A program made the translations under genes and the position numbers. A stretch of DNA of 64,000 nt. Origin: a bacterium (lineage in GTDB: Bacteria > Electryoneota > RPQS01 > DYHQ01). Below, piece after piece: positions 53,601 through 62,156 of this stretch. The notes under the pieces were generated by a model, which ran no database searches, had not been told where the DNA came from, and worked only from the letters and a program-made list of their open reading frames with translations. Position 1 is the stretch's first letter, and every line of letters starts with the position of its first letter. The stretch covers positions 62,001 to 126,000 of the forward strand of contig JAUXGA010000006.1 in assembly GCA_030622545.1 (NCBI GenBank), read 5' to 3'.

Positions 53601-55012
53601 CTTTCTCCCAGCGACATTCCCGGCCAGTCCAAATCGGCTGTCGCGCATGCAACCGAAATTATGAAAGGAGATTTCCACTGCGCATAAAGTTCAGGAAGCT
53701 CCGTAATCGTGAAAGCGGGAGAAATGGATGAAAGTCCTTCCGCGTATCCATGACCGATATAAAAAAGCCACGAACATCCCGCACTCACTGGCTCGATGAA
53801 AAACGGAAGCGCGTTTGTTTCGGGTTGCTGGAGTTGTGTTACGTACGAAAATCCTGCTCTCTCCAGAAGAGCCGCCGCAATCAAGCCGTTTTCTGGATCA
53901 TGAAATTCCGAACTGGATAAAACAACCGCGGATTCCGCCCAACTGTCATCCGTCGTGGGATTCTGTTCGTATGCCACGGTTCGTTCGACCCATCGGCGGC
54001 AGCTCTCCACATCCCTACATGGAATTCGTCCTATGGGTACATCCGGCAGATAGTCATCCCCCGCAAGAGTGCTGTACGGATGATCCGTCAGCGAGCCTTC
54101 CACTCCGTAGAAAGCAGGAAGAAGATGGACATCGCCGATTAGCAGTATCGCTTGTGGCGGATGTTGCTGCGAATCGTAAATAACCTGCAAATACTCGCGC
54201 ACTTCAGAAGCGGTTTCGCCAACCGTAGATAGAGGTAAAAGCTCTACAGGAATTCCGATAGTCCGTTTCCACTCCACAAACGTTTCAACAACGGGGATGA
54301 AACCATCGACACAAACCACAATCAGCTTTCCTGTGGAATCCCGCTGTTCATAGTTATCCGGTGGATTGAGAATGCTAATGGAATACAGTAGGGCGTCATC
54401 AGACAGGAGCGCAGGCGCAGCGGTCTGCATATTCGCGCTGGGAGTTTCAGCATCAAAGAAAAGACGCGCGCGCAATCGAACAGCGACATGACATGTTGAA
54501 TCCTGCGGAAAGAATCGAACCGGTGTTACAATAACGGGGACAACTCGCACTCCTCTTACGAAAGCCGTCTGGCCAAGCCGCGCGTAAGCTTCAGGATATG
54601 CGCTGCCTTGAGCGTAGAAATCCGTATTGCACTGAAAATCTACCGCAGCTGCATTGCGGTCCGGGATGGGCTGAGCCGGCAGCGGACGCCCGAGCCGATG
54701 AATTTCCTCTTCGAGCACAACAACCTGAAGTCTTACCTGAACATTTTCAGGAATGCGAACGAAATACGCGCGCTGCGGCAATGCAGGCAAACCCGGCTGG
54801 GTCATCGCGCTCATACCCTCAACATGAATCCACTGGAAATCGCCCGCTTCTGTTTGTCTTTCCTCCGTTTCGATATTCCCAAGTTCGAATTCGATTTCGA
54901 CGGCGGAAGGAAGACCATTCACGACCCGAACCGCAGGCTGCGCCGAATATCCAACTCGGACAGAGAAAAGACTCAGAATAAAACTGAAGAAAAAAGTGAC
55001 TCGGAATATCAT
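50669..55012 (-). CDS. Large secreted gingipain-like (C25) cysteine peptidase
   Basis: From the ATG at 55012 it has 1447 residues; an ATG at 55072 adds 20 residues before the signal peptide, so I prefer the shorter start (MIFRVTFFFSFILSLFSV). A propeptide-like region (about 25-215) precedes the C25 catalytic domain. The catalytic His is H421 in FYIGHGYAEG and the Cys is C456 in IISVACATAD. Beta-sandwich repeats (about 570-930), a ThuA/glutamine-amidotransferase-like segment (about 940-1130) and a carbohydrate-binding or MAM-like region follow. Unlike the M1 neighbour, no type IX sorting tail is recognisable; the end looks like a fibronectin-type module. Confidence 0.88.
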   Translation of the reverse strand: MIFRVTFFFSFILSLFSVRVGYSAQPAVRVVNGLPSAVEIEFELGNIETEERQTEAGDFQWIHVEGMSAMTQPGLPALPQRAYFVRIPENVQVRLQVVVLEEEIHRLGRPLPAQPIPDRNAAAVDFQCNTDFYAQGSAYPEAYARLGQTAFVRGVRVVPVIVTPVRFFPQDSTCHVAVRLRARLFFDAETPSANMQTAAPALLSDDALLYSISILNPPDNYEQRDSTGKLIVVCVDGFIPVVETFVEWKRTIGIPVELLPLSTVGETASEVREYLQVIYDSQQHPPQAILLIGDVHLLPAFYGVEGSLTDHPYSTLAGDDYLPDVPIGRIPCRDVESCRRWVERTVAYEQNPTTDDSWAESAVVLSSSEFHDPENGLIAAALLERAGFSYVTQLQQPETNALPFFIEPVSAGCSWLFYIGHGYAEGLSSISPAFTITELPELYAQWKSPFIISVACATADLDWPGMSLGESWLSLPSDLGTVAYFGATENTAFFYSDTIGLGTMRGFLEHGLLTIGQAVNFGKLYMSAAFPENPGGRAEETMQQFILLGDPTLSVLTETPQDLMVACPVQLPLSAPILLIAVERGGYPCAEARFCLRAENSDYTAAGFTDENGQASIALDFENPTRLTLAVTARNSRPHFSEIELTPDSGAYVVASGFVVRDSYGDGDGFADRGEEVSLALQLINYGNQVSLPGAFALQSTDSFLFVDTMHATFISIAPGETLETSQDVWALVSDSAPDEHEVFLSTEIVLQEQSAQEIYLPLRLHAPVLQLSPVTIEEDSGDGDGRPEAGEILRLRVGWKNGGSDDARNITARINIENDYVIVRDSIFEVSRCAAGDTLHSDFTLLASASTPRGYPLCFKWNLSGENIDSTEGRECERINQIPVLIYERDPTPANVDGFAAAVEALGVELERWTVLPEDLPRFESIFVFLGIFPNNEPLSAEDGARLTAYLNDGGALYLEGGDTWAFDTPTQVHPYFHIEGVTDGSGNTGPIAGEPGTNYEDMHFSYQGENNYIDHLAPQQGAMTLLQNDRGTSRFPVCIAYDNGNYRTIGSSIELGSLADALAPSSRIHLMANFLEWFGVKFGQDITGPVITHTPLEDAQNHTGPFTIEAELQDVSGIGGATLVYHASMSSEETVSMLQQGQVWHAAIPEQRPRTRISYHIETWDEIVPPNRTVSRQWRFRAGESHALFLSENFDEKSLLPQGWNVDRNDERSVFSIRNYGERLGVLEIGDSPDTMISVVTAPFDASRCGNLSLCFWHYLRGSQSGETQAIVMGSTDGGRTFPHAVWEMWARTTGILDEDFVSVPLMWATGQTQVALQFSYQGDFYWRLDDISVEEIDSPESFFISGVCIYFAEGAIHLVWPRAAEASYYVVYAGSNFEDIETWNPVATTSDTTFSENPANYSRRFYRVEARFDSASASNKPEQTTSVQIRPEDLRWMHKLERAR

Positions 55013-55091
55013 GTGTGGTTGCCGTAAATCAACATCGTTGTTTGTTAGACCATTCTTACTAAACCCGAGCAAAAAACCGGCCTTTCGTCAT

Positions 55092-55122
55092 AAAAAAAGC
55101 CGCCCGGCAATTCAGGCGGCTT
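55092..55122 (-). terminator. Terminator of the cold-shock gene
   Basis: On the minus strand aagccgcc and ggcggctt pair around a 10-base loop and are followed by seven Ts. It lies about 35 bp after the cold-shock gene stop. Confidence 0.8.
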
Positions 55123-55156
55123 GTTTGAGCTTATTTACTAAGAATAGTGGATGCCT

Positions 55157-55384
55157 CTATTCGGACTCCTTGACAACATGGAAAGCCTGCAGTCCTTTCG
55201 GGCCTGTCATAGTTTCAAAAGTAACGCGGTCTCCGGCTTCGAGAATCCGGTAGCCGCGCCCAGTAATAGATGAAAAATGAACAAAGATTTCTTCATTGTC
55301 AGGGGTGACAATAAAACCATAGCCCTTACTTTGGGAGAACCATTTGACCACACCCGAACCGGTGCGCTCTGAAACCGCATTCAT
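55157..55384 (-). CDS. Cold-shock domain protein (CspA family)
   Basis: The protein has 75 residues, a single OB-fold that binds single-stranded RNA/DNA as a chaperone. RNP1 is KGYGFI and RNP2 is IFVHF. The Trp-Phe surface residues in VVKWFSQSKG are kept. A GAGG ribosome binding site lies 6 bp before the ATG. The N-terminus carries a short extra MNAVSERTGS extension. Confidence 0.95.
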   Translation of the reverse strand: MNAVSERTGSGVVKWFSQSKGYGFIVTPDNEEIFVHFSSITGRGYRILEAGDRVTFETMTGPKGLQAFHVVKESE

Positions 55385-55412
55385 TGGAACCTCATTTGTT
55401 GTCTATTTCTCT

Positions 55413-55418
55413 AATTAT
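55413..55418 (-). promoter_or_regulatory. -10 element of the cold-shock gene
   Basis: A perfect TATAAT on the minus strand lies about 30 bp before the ATG. The -35 region at 17-bp spacing is poor (caacct). It would give a leader of only about 20 nt, much shorter than the long leader of E. coli cspA. Confidence 0.45.
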
Positions 55419-55880
55419 ACGCTCATGTATCCCCTTAGGTTGCGCAAAAGCTATGACGGAGCATTAACTTCATGTAATTGACGAGTCCGGCCTCTTATAA
55501 GACGACCGGACTCACTTTTTCGGGCATCTAAGCCCTATACTACGAAAAGAATTTCGTTCTACGCACTACACGGCATAGTTTCCGGGGACTCGGCTCTCGA
55601 GGCCAAAGTTGCCCCGGAAACATCACGTCCATTCGAACTCCTTCAAAAACCATCGTTTACTCAACTCACCCATACACCATCTTCGCTTACCAAGAAGAAG
55701 GGCTCGACGGACTATCGCCGTGTACACTCTTCTTAAAGGCAAGCCCTGTGCCGCAACCCAAACCGTTCGTAAGTTTTTTATATACAATATATAACTCATC
55801 TGACCCTTAAAAAACGATTGCAATCCGCAACATACCACAATTTATCATCGACATGTCGCTGTAGGATGCCGCAGCGAGTC

Positions 55881-55950
55881 GTAGGGACAAGGCCTGCCTT
55901 GTCCGTTTGTTGCTGACATAATTTATGCAGTCGGGTCGCAGACCCACACC
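55881..55950. repeat. Dispersed intergenic repeat, copy 5
   Basis: Bases 55881-55906 (gtagggacaaggcctgccttgtccg and 1 base more) are the inverted counterpart of 23389-23413 with one mismatch. The hairpin gggtc-gca-gaccc and a closing ccctac follow at about 55934-55957. This is the same intergenic repeat class as the copies near 0.3, 17.1 and 23.4 kb. Confidence 0.6.
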
Positions 55951-55983
55951 CTACTGCTTTACACCATCTAACCCACAGAAAAT

Positions 55984-56010
55984 AAAAAAACCCGCCGGGA
56001 AAGCGGGTTT
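55984..56010 (-). terminator. Terminator of tRNA-Pro
   Basis: On the minus strand aaacccgc and gcgggttt pair around a 7-base loop and are followed by a T-run, 15 bp after the tRNA 3' end. Confidence 0.8.
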
Positions 56011-56023
56011 GATATAACGTTAA

Positions 56024-56098
<75 letters not shown>

Positions 56099-56132
56099 AA
56101 ACCTGACAATTTAGCGATTCTTTAAGCGATTG

Positions 56133-56603
56133 TCAAGCTTCGGAAGTACTTCCTGTCCACGCAGGAACAGAACGTTCACGCTTTTCTCGCACGACACGCT
56201 CCCAGCTTGAACTGAATCGTTCGACCATTTCGTGCAACGTATGTCCGGTCTTGCTCAAAACTCCTCGCTCAAGAAGAAAGGCTTCGACAGTGGTCGGATT
56301 CTTCTGAGCCAGACGTAGATAGCGCTTGACGGTGTTTTTCGACAGACCATACTGCCTTGCCGTCGCGCGAATTCCTCTGCCATCGATTAGGCTACGGTAA
56401 ATATCTTCGATCGTTTCCCAATCGAGGCGGCTGTCCCAAAACGGAGTGCCCTTCAGCTCGCTGAACGTCTTATTGCACGTTTTGCAGATAAGTAGTCGTA
56501 CTTGCTTTCGTCCATACTGGGTGTACAGAGCGATATTGCCGGCATTTGTGCGGCTGAAATCCAGGCATGTTGGGTTTGGACAGGCGAAATTTTCTAATTC
56601 CAT
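56133..56603 (-). CDS. InsA-like zinc-ribbon / helix-turn-helix DNA-binding protein
   Basis: The protein has 156 residues. An N-terminal zinc ribbon (C8, C13, C40, C43) leads into TFSELKGTPFW and a helix-turn-helix (about 65-98, GRGIRATARQYGLSKNTVKRYL). This matches InsA of IS1-type elements and related stand-alone proteins. No DDE (InsB-like) partner and no inverted repeats are visible around it, so it may be a domesticated regulator rather than a mobile element. Three 36-bp direct repeats lie 86 bp upstream of its start and could be its binding sites. Confidence 0.75.
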   Translation of the reverse strand: MELENFACPNPTCLDFSRTNAGNIALYTQYGRKQVRLLICKTCNKTFSELKGTPFWDSRLDWETIEDIYRSLIDGRGIRATARQYGLSKNTVKRYLRLAQKNPTTVEAFLLERGVLSKTGHTLHEMVERFSSSWERVVREKRERSVPAWTGSTSEA

Positions 56604-56688
56604 GGCGTGTCCTAATATGTGGTTGATTCTTGTTCACTCTCTAAGAATCTATCGGCAGATTTCTGATAAAGCTTTAGCCACCTCAAAA

Positions 56689-56796
56689 CATGTTGCGCAC
56701 TCGAAACACCACACCTTGGGAATCCATGTTGCCGCTTAGAAACAGCAAGCGATTTCAGGCCATGTTGCTGAATGGAAACACGCCCGAGTATGTACC
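56689..56796. repeat. Three 36-bp direct repeats (iterons)
   Basis: catgttgc starts at 56689, 56725 and 56761, exactly 36 bp apart. In every unit it is followed by six variable bases and then gaaaca. The remaining 16 bases of each unit are not conserved. The array ends just before the -35 box of the promoter at 56806, so regulator binding sites are likely. Confidence 0.6.
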
Positions 56797-56805
56797 CTCA
56801 AACAC

Positions 56806-56834
56806 TTGACAAAATTGAAATTGTTTATTACATT
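56806..56834 (+). promoter_or_regulatory. Promoter of the threonine-degradation operon
   Basis: TTGACA (56806-56811), a 17-bp spacer and TACATT (56829-56834). The start would be near 56841, giving a leader of about 118 bp to the tdh ATG. Confidence 0.65.
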
Positions 56835-56959
56835 TAGGCCGCGTCTTCCTTAGTGAATCACGGCATTATTCACCCTCTGCCGAGGCCTATATAGTCACCT
56901 TCCGGCACTCCACTTCTCAAATCCCAAACCACTTAAAAACCTATCCATAAAGGACATCC

Positions 56960-57940
56960 ATGACTGAAAAAATGAAGAAGATTCTGGTCACCGGCGCTGT
57001 CGGCCAGATTGGTTCCGAATTGACGCTGGCGTTGCGCGAGCGCTATGGAGCCGAAAATGTTGTCGCAACTGGACGCAAGACGAAGCCTTCAAAGGAGTTA
57101 CTGGACTCAGGCCCTTTTCATTTCATTGATGTCGCCAATCCGGACTCTGTCGAAGAAATGGTGCAGAAATATAACATCGACTCCATCATTCATATGGCGG
57201 CGATTCTCTCGGCAGTGGGCGAAAAAAACCCGCAACTCTGCTGGGATGTGAACATGAACGGCCTCTATAACATCCTCGAACTTGCTTTGAAGCATAAAAT
57301 GACGCGGCTGATTATCCCCAGTTCCATTGCTGTTTTCGGACCGGGCACTCCTCTGGACAACACACCTCAGGAAACCGTTTTGAAACCGACTACGATGTAT
57401 GGCGTGACCAAAGTTGCCGGAGAGCTGCTTTGCGATTACTATGTCCAAAGGTTCGGGCTTGATGTGCGCGGTTTGCGCTATCCGGGAATCATTTCCGCAG
57501 AAACACTTCCCGGCGGAGGCACCACCGATTACGCTGTTGAAATCTATTACAAAGCTGTCGAGCAGAAAAGGTACACCTGCTTCGTAAAGGAAGATACGAA
57601 GCTGCCGATGATGTATATGCCCGATTGCATCAAAGCCACGATTGATTTGGGTGAAGCCGACTTTTCCAAACTGAAACACCATTCGGATTTCAATCTCGGA
57701 GCGATGAGTTTCACGGTTGGTGAGCTGGCGGCTTCCATTAAAAAATATATTCCCGAATTTGAAGTCGACTATGAACCGGATTTCCGGCAGGCGATTGCCG
57801 ATTCATGGCCGAATTCCATTGATGATTCGGCCGCGCGGGAAGAATGGGGCTGGCAGCCCAGCTATGACTTGGATACGATGACTCAGGATATGCTCGAGAA
57901 ATTAACCGCGCGCCATCGCCAAGGCAAATTATACGGATAA
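56960..57940 (+). CDS. tdh: L-threonine 3-dehydrogenase, SDR type
   Basis: The enzyme oxidises L-threonine to 2-amino-3-ketobutyrate with NAD. The protein has 326 residues of the extended SDR (epimerase-like) family. It has a Rossmann motif TGAVGQIGSE (11-20), Ser121/Ser122 and the Y147-xxx-K151 pair in MYGVTK. The segment LRYPGIIS followed by GGGTTDYAVEIYY and LPMMYMPD distinguishes SDR-type Tdh from sugar epimerases. It is first in an operon with a permease and kbl, which completes the pathway to glycine. Confidence 0.92.
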   Translation: MTEKMKKILVTGAVGQIGSELTLALRERYGAENVVATGRKTKPSKELLDSGPFHFIDVANPDSVEEMVQKYNIDSIIHMAAILSAVGEKNPQLCWDVNMNGLYNILELALKHKMTRLIIPSSIAVFGPGTPLDNTPQETVLKPTTMYGVTKVAGELLCDYYVQRFGLDVRGLRYPGIISAETLPGGGTTDYAVEIYYKAVEQKRYTCFVKEDTKLPMMYMPDCIKATIDLGEADFSKLKHHSDFNLGAMSFTVGELAASIKKYIPEFEVDYEPDFRQAIADSWPNSIDDSAAREEWGWQPSYDLDTMTQDMLEKLTARHRQGKLYG

Positions 57941-57972
57941 CAGCGCCGTTTCTGCGGCGATAAATAATCACC

Positions 57973-60054
57973 ATGACCAAGCGCAAAGCTTCACGGAACT
58001 CCACTCACCGCTATAACAATAAAGACGTTCCTCCGGGGATGGCTCCCGGCGACGATGACTATCTTGCCGGAGAACTTCTGAACGGCGGCTGGTTTTCTCG
58101 CGTCAAACAGACGATAATCGGGCGAGCACGAAATCCATTCGACCCGCGGGTATTTCACAATATTTCGCTTATCGCCTTTTTCGCGTGGGTCGGACTCGGC
58201 GCCGACGGCTTGTCCTCCGCCTGCTATGGCCCGGAAGAAGCCTTTCTTGCTCTCCGTGAATTTCCCTTCCTGGCTCCTTTTCTGGCCATCATTATCGCGG
58301 GAACGATTCTGATCATCTCGCGCGGCTACATGCTGGTGATCGAAGAATTTCCCTCCGGGGGCGGCGGATATCTGGTTGCCTCCAAACTCATCAGTCCCCG
58401 TGCCGGAGCCATCGCCGGTTCGGCACTCGTGGTAGACTATGTGCTGACGATTGCTGTATCCGTTGCGGCGGGTGCAAACGCGCTCTTCAGTTTATTCCCC
58501 GGTGAATATCATGTCTTTCGCGTCCCCATCGCAATTCTCGCCGTCGTCTTTCTGGTACTGCTAAATCTGCGCGGTGTGAAGGAATCGGTTCTGACGCTGC
58601 TGCCGATTTTCATGATCTTTGTCGTTTCTCATGTCGGTCTTCTTTTCTATGGCGTGGTGATTCATCTGACGGATATCACCGCCGTCAGTACAACCGTTGT
58701 CAGCGAAACCGCCGGAGCAATCAATCAATATGGATTCTTCTTTGTTCTTTTGATTATCTTCCGAGCCTACAGTATGGGCTGCGGGACACTGACCGGTATC
58801 GAAGCGGTAGCCAATGGCATGCTCGTTCTGAAGGAACCAAGAATTCAGACAGGCAAGCGCACAATGGTCTATATGGCGATTTCGCTGGCTTTCATGGCGG
58901 CGGCTTTGATGTTCAACTTCCTGTTCTTTGATGTCAGCCCCGTTGCAGGGAAAACGCTCAACGCTGTTCTTTTCTCTCAGATGGTCGGCACGTGGCACAT
59001 CGCTGGTTGGCAAATCGGCAAAGGCATCGTCTGGATGATGCTGGTCTCCGAAGCCCTGATTCTCTTTGTAGCGGCACAAACGGGATTTCTCGCCGGCCCT
59101 CGCGTTCTGGCGAATATGGCCGAGGATGAATGGATGCCTCACCGTTTCGGACACCTTTCCGAGCGGTTGGTAACGCAAAACGGAATCATTCTGATGGGAC
59201 TTGGGGCTGTGGCTTTAATTCTATACGCCCGAGGGAATGTCCAAACGCTCGTCATGCTCTATGCGATAAACGTCTTTATGGATTTCACGCTTTCTCAGCT
59301 CGGCATGTCGCGTCTATGGCTTTCCAAACGCAAAATATTAGCGGATTGGAAAAAACGACTGGCGATTAATGCGACGGGATTTGTGGTGGCGGTGGTGACA
59401 CTCGCGATTACCGTTTCCCTCAAATTCTTCAAAGGCGGCTGGTTGATTATCACCATAACGGGCTGTCTGGTGATTCTCTGCTTTATCATTCGAAGGCATT
59501 ATGAGGACGTGAAGCGAAAGCTGGTAAAAGTCGATGAAATCCTCAAGGATGTTCCGATGGGAGAGGTTCCTGTCGCTCCGCAGAAGTTGGATGCGAAGGA
59601 ACCGACGGCGGTGGTGCTTGTTTCCGGTTTCAGCGGCGTTGGCATTCACGTCCTGCTCAACATCCATCGGCTCTTCGCCTTCCGCTTCAAACAATATGTC
59701 TTCCTTTCCGTCGGCACTATCGACACCGGCCATTTCAAAGGCGCCAGCGAGATCGAAGAACTTAAGAAAGCGACCGAGAACGAAGTCGAACGTTATGTCA
59801 AACTCGCGCGGAGCTATGGACTTAAAACCGAAGGCCGCTTTTCAGCCGCCATCGATTGTCTTGACGAAATGGAAAAGATGTGTCTGCAAATTCGACAGGA
59901 TTATTCCAACAGTGTCTTTTTCGCCGCGCGACTCCTTTTCTGGCGCGATACTCTTTGGAATCGTCTGCTGCACAATGAAACCGCGCTTTCCATTCAGCGG
60001 CGCCTGCTTTTCCACGGCATTCAAATGATGATTCTTCCTGTAAGATTGCGATAA
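57973..60054 (+). CDS. APC-superfamily amino acid permease
   Basis: The protein has 693 residues. After a hydrophilic N-terminus (about 60 residues) come about 12 membrane helices (to about residue 515), with the first-helix signature [18 protein letters not shown] and the unwound G-x-G elements of APC transporters. A cytoplasmic tail of about 180 residues follows (from about 520, [18 protein letters not shown]), unusual for simple amino acid permeases. It lies between tdh and kbl, 32 bp after tdh and 19 bp before kbl. Threonine or glycine transport is the natural inference, though the substrate is not shown by the sequence. Confidence 0.82.
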   Translation: MTKRKASRNSTHRYNNKDVPPGMAPGDDDYLAGELLNGGWFSRVKQTIIGRARNPFDPRVFHNISLIAFFAWVGLGADGLSSACYGPEEAFLALREFPFLAPFLAIIIAGTILIISRGYMLVIEEFPSGGGGYLVASKLISPRAGAIAGSALVVDYVLTIAVSVAAGANALFSLFPGEYHVFRVPIAILAVVFLVLLNLRGVKESVLTLLPIFMIFVVSHVGLLFYGVVIHLTDITAVSTTVVSETAGAINQYGFFFVLLIIFRAYSMGCGTLTGIEAVANGMLVLKEPRIQTGKRTMVYMAISLAFMAAALMFNFLFFDVSPVAGKTLNAVLFSQMVGTWHIAGWQIGKGIVWMMLVSEALILFVAAQTGFLAGPRVLANMAEDEWMPHRFGHLSERLVTQNGIILMGLGAVALILYARGNVQTLVMLYAINVFMDFTLSQLGMSRLWLSKRKILADWKKRLAINATGFVVAVVTLAITVSLKFFKGGWLIITITGCLVILCFIIRRHYEDVKRKLVKVDEILKDVPMGEVPVAPQKLDAKEPTAVVLVSGFSGVGIHVLLNIHRLFAFRFKQYVFLSVGTIDTGHFKGASEIEELKKATENEVERYVKLARSYGLKTEGRFSAAIDCLDEMEKMCLQIRQDYSNSVFFAARLLFWRDTLWNRLLHNETALSIQRRLLFHGIQMMILPVRLR

Positions 60055-60073
60055 AAAATTGAGGAAACCAACC

Positions 60074-61264
60074 ATGTACGGAAATCTGAAAAACCACCTG
60101 CTGAAAGAATTAGCAGGTGTAAAAGAAGCCGGGCTCTTCAAAGATGAACGAATCATCCTCACGCCTCAAGGGGCTTCTATCAAAGTGAAACAAGGCGATG
60201 TGCTCAACTTCTGCGCCAACAACTATCTGGGACTCGGCAACCATCCGGAGCTGATTAAAGCCGCTCAAAATGCGCTGGGAAACTGGGGCTATGGCTTATC
60301 ATCGGTTCGCTTTATCTGCGGAACCCAAACGGTGCACAAGGATCTCGAAGAAGCTGTGACGAATTTCCTTGGCACGGAGGATACGATTCTCTACAGCTCC
60401 TGTTTCGATGCCAATGGCGGACTCTTCGAGACGCTCATGGGCCCGGAAGATGCTATCCTTACCGACGCTTTGAATCATGCGTCTATCATTGACGGCATCC
60501 GACTTTCCAAAGCGAAACGTTTCATCTTCGCTCATGCCGACATGAACGACCTCGAAGCGAAATTGAAAGAAGCTTCCGGCGCTCGCTTCCGTCTCGTCGC
60601 CACGGACGGCGTCTTCTCGATGGATGGCGATATTGCTAAGCTTTCCGAAATCTGCGACCTCGCTGAGAAATATGATAGCTTGGTTATGCTCGATGACAGC
60701 CATTCCACCGGTTTCATGGGCAAACACGGCAAAGGCACACATGAACACACCGGCACAATGGGACGAATTGACATTATCACGTCCACACTCGGCAAAGCTC
60801 TCGGAGGCGCAGCAGGCGGTTTTACGTCAGCTCGCAAGGAAATCGTCGGCATCCTTCGCCAGCGGTCGCGACCCTATCTCTTCTCGAACACCATGCCGCC
60901 GCCCATTGCGGTCGCCGCGCGGAAAGTCATTGAACTGCTGACGGAAACCACAGCCCTTCGAGACAAACTCGAGAGCAGCACGAAATACTTCCGCGAGAAA
61001 ATGACGGCAGCCGGTTTCGATATCAAACCCGGCATCCATCCGATTGTCCCGATTATGCTCTATGACGCGCCTCTGGCTCAGAAATTCGCCGCGCAACTTT
61101 TAGACGAAGGCATCTACGTTATCGGCTTCTTCTACCCGGTCGTCCCGAAAGGGCAAGCACGCATCCGCGTTCAAATTTCAGCCGCGCACGAAAAGGAACA
61201 CCTCGACCGCGCCATCAAAGGCTTCACAAAAGTCGGCAAGAAACTGGGTGTCTTAAAAAACTAA
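60074..61264 (+). CDS. kbl: Glycine C-acetyltransferase (2-amino-3-ketobutyrate CoA ligase)
   Basis: The enzyme cleaves 2-amino-3-ketobutyrate with CoA to glycine and acetyl-CoA. The protein has 396 residues from the ATG at 60074, with GAGG 9 bp upstream; a TTG at 60059 is also open. It is an alpha-oxoamine synthase PLP enzyme with CANNYLGL (47-54), [10 protein letters not shown]207/H210 in LDDSHSTGF and the PLP lysine K241 in STLGKALGG. Length and all catalytic residues are normal. Confidence 0.95.
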   Translation: MYGNLKNHLLKELAGVKEAGLFKDERIILTPQGASIKVKQGDVLNFCANNYLGLGNHPELIKAAQNALGNWGYGLSSVRFICGTQTVHKDLEEAVTNFLGTEDTILYSSCFDANGGLFETLMGPEDAILTDALNHASIIDGIRLSKAKRFIFAHADMNDLEAKLKEASGARFRLVATDGVFSMDGDIAKLSEICDLAEKYDSLVMLDDSHSTGFMGKHGKGTHEHTGTMGRIDIITSTLGKALGGAAGGFTSARKEIVGILRQRSRPYLFSNTMPPPIAVAARKVIELLTETTALRDKLESSTKYFREKMTAAGFDIKPGIHPIVPIMLYDAPLAQKFAAQLLDEGIYVIGFFYPVVPKGQARIRVQISAAHEKEHLDRAIKGFTKVGKKLGVLKN

Positions 61265-61310
61265 ATCGCTGAGATAACGCGTCCTTGTTGCACTTTCTAT
61301 AGAATTTGGC

Positions 61311-61339
61311 TTGACAACGAGACACAACTGCCGTATATT
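61311..61339 (+). promoter_or_regulatory. Sigma-70-type promoter
   Basis: TTGACA (61311-61316), a 17-bp spacer and TATATT (61334-61339). The start is near 61346, about 50 bp before the lipoprotein ATG. Confidence 0.7.
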
Positions 61340-61396
61340 AAGTTTGATGGGCTCGCTATGCGAAGCGCGCGAGAACTTTGGCAGGCAAGTTGAGAA

Positions 61397-62047
61397 ATGG
61401 ATTGCCAAGAATTGACTATCGTTTCATTGCTTAATCGACTGCATTCCAGTAAGAGTCATCGCACATGGATAGCGATGGCTCTGATCACATGCACTTTGTC
61501 CCTAACTCTTTCCTGCCGCAGTTCAGGACAAGCTCCCGGGCCCTATCAAAAACTTGACTTTTCGGTGGATTCTACTCGATTAGGTGAAGCCGTCGCGGTG
61601 GGAGAAATGACTCTCCAAGCGCCGCGAGACTGGCAACGAGCTGACAGCACTCTGATGTCTCATATCCACCAAGGGATGCCGGGCGATACGAGTCGCTTGG
61701 GAGTCTCGTTGGAGGAAGCCTTCGTCAATGCGAAGAACGGCGCGGTACTCCTGGTGACAAGCTTTGCAAATGAAGACATACAAAAAGAAGGATTTGTTGA
61801 TTGGGCCCGACGATTCGCGGAGAATTTTTACGCAGCCAATCCTTATGCAGACACGAGAGAAGAGTGGCTTCTCTTGGGTGACATTCCAGCCGTTCAACTC
61901 TACGCTGCGGACTCTCTGCGGGTTCAGTTCAAATTTCTACTCGATTTGAAAACACCTATGGGTCTCGATTATTCCGTACCACTCGGAGTCTGGACAGAGG
62001 TTGCAAAGTCGGTAGAATCTTCGCTGGGAACGATTCGGAAGCGATGA
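61397..62047 (+). CDS. Putative lipoprotein of unknown function
   Basis: The protein has 216 residues. A positively charged N-region (about 1-24) is followed by a hydrophobic stretch ending in LTLSC (C40), a lipobox, so it is probably anchored in the outer membrane or periplasm. An ATG at 61475 is possible but would leave almost no charged N-region. The mature part is soluble and mixed alpha/beta, with segments TLQAPRDWQRAD and VDWARRFAENFYAANPY. It resembles proteins that measure or bind ligands (PsbP/DcrB-like layout), but I do not assign a family. Confidence 0.6.
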   Translation: MDCQELTIVSLLNRLHSSKSHRTWIAMALITCTLSLTLSCRSSGQAPGPYQKLDFSVDSTRLGEAVAVGEMTLQAPRDWQRADSTLMSHIHQGMPGDTSRLGVSLEEAFVNAKNGAVLLVTSFANEDIQKEGFVDWARRFAENFYAANPYADTREEWLLLGDIPAVQLYAADSLRVQFKFLLDLKTPMGLDYSVPLGVWTEVAKSVESSLGTIRKR

Positions 62048-62156
62048 CAAAGCCGCGAATTGCCTGCTCCACAGATCATGTGTTCAATACGCTTCGGCGC
62101 TTTTTTTTCATACAGTTTTTTCAGGCAATCCCTTTCTTTAAAAAAGGAGAACGTAA

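Larger units (their letters stand above)
56604..56959. other. 356-bp divergent intergenic region
   Basis: Contains the three 36-bp direct repeats (56689-56796) and a good promoter (56806-56834) for the threonine operon. Short open frames cross the repeats on both strands but lack ribosome binding sites and I do not call them genes. Confidence 0.5.

Noticed and set aside
55623-55838. 71-residue minus-strand frame in the hairpin-rich intergenic region
   Set aside because: No ribosome binding site and biased composition; the DNA forms hairpins instead.
56133-56603. IS1-type insertion element around the InsA-like gene
   Set aside because: No InsB-like DDE frame follows and I found no terminal inverted repeats, so a stand-alone regulator fits better.
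56690-56809. Small plus-strand frame (39 residues) with 12-residue periodicity across the iterons
   Set aside because: The periodicity comes from the 36-bp DNA repeats being a multiple of three. There is no ribosome binding site, and the frame ends in the -35 box.
56689-56834. Possible CRISPR array because of regularly spaced repeats ending in GAAACA
   Set aside because: The unit is only 36 bp in total with 14 conserved positions, there are just three units, and no cas gene is in the window.
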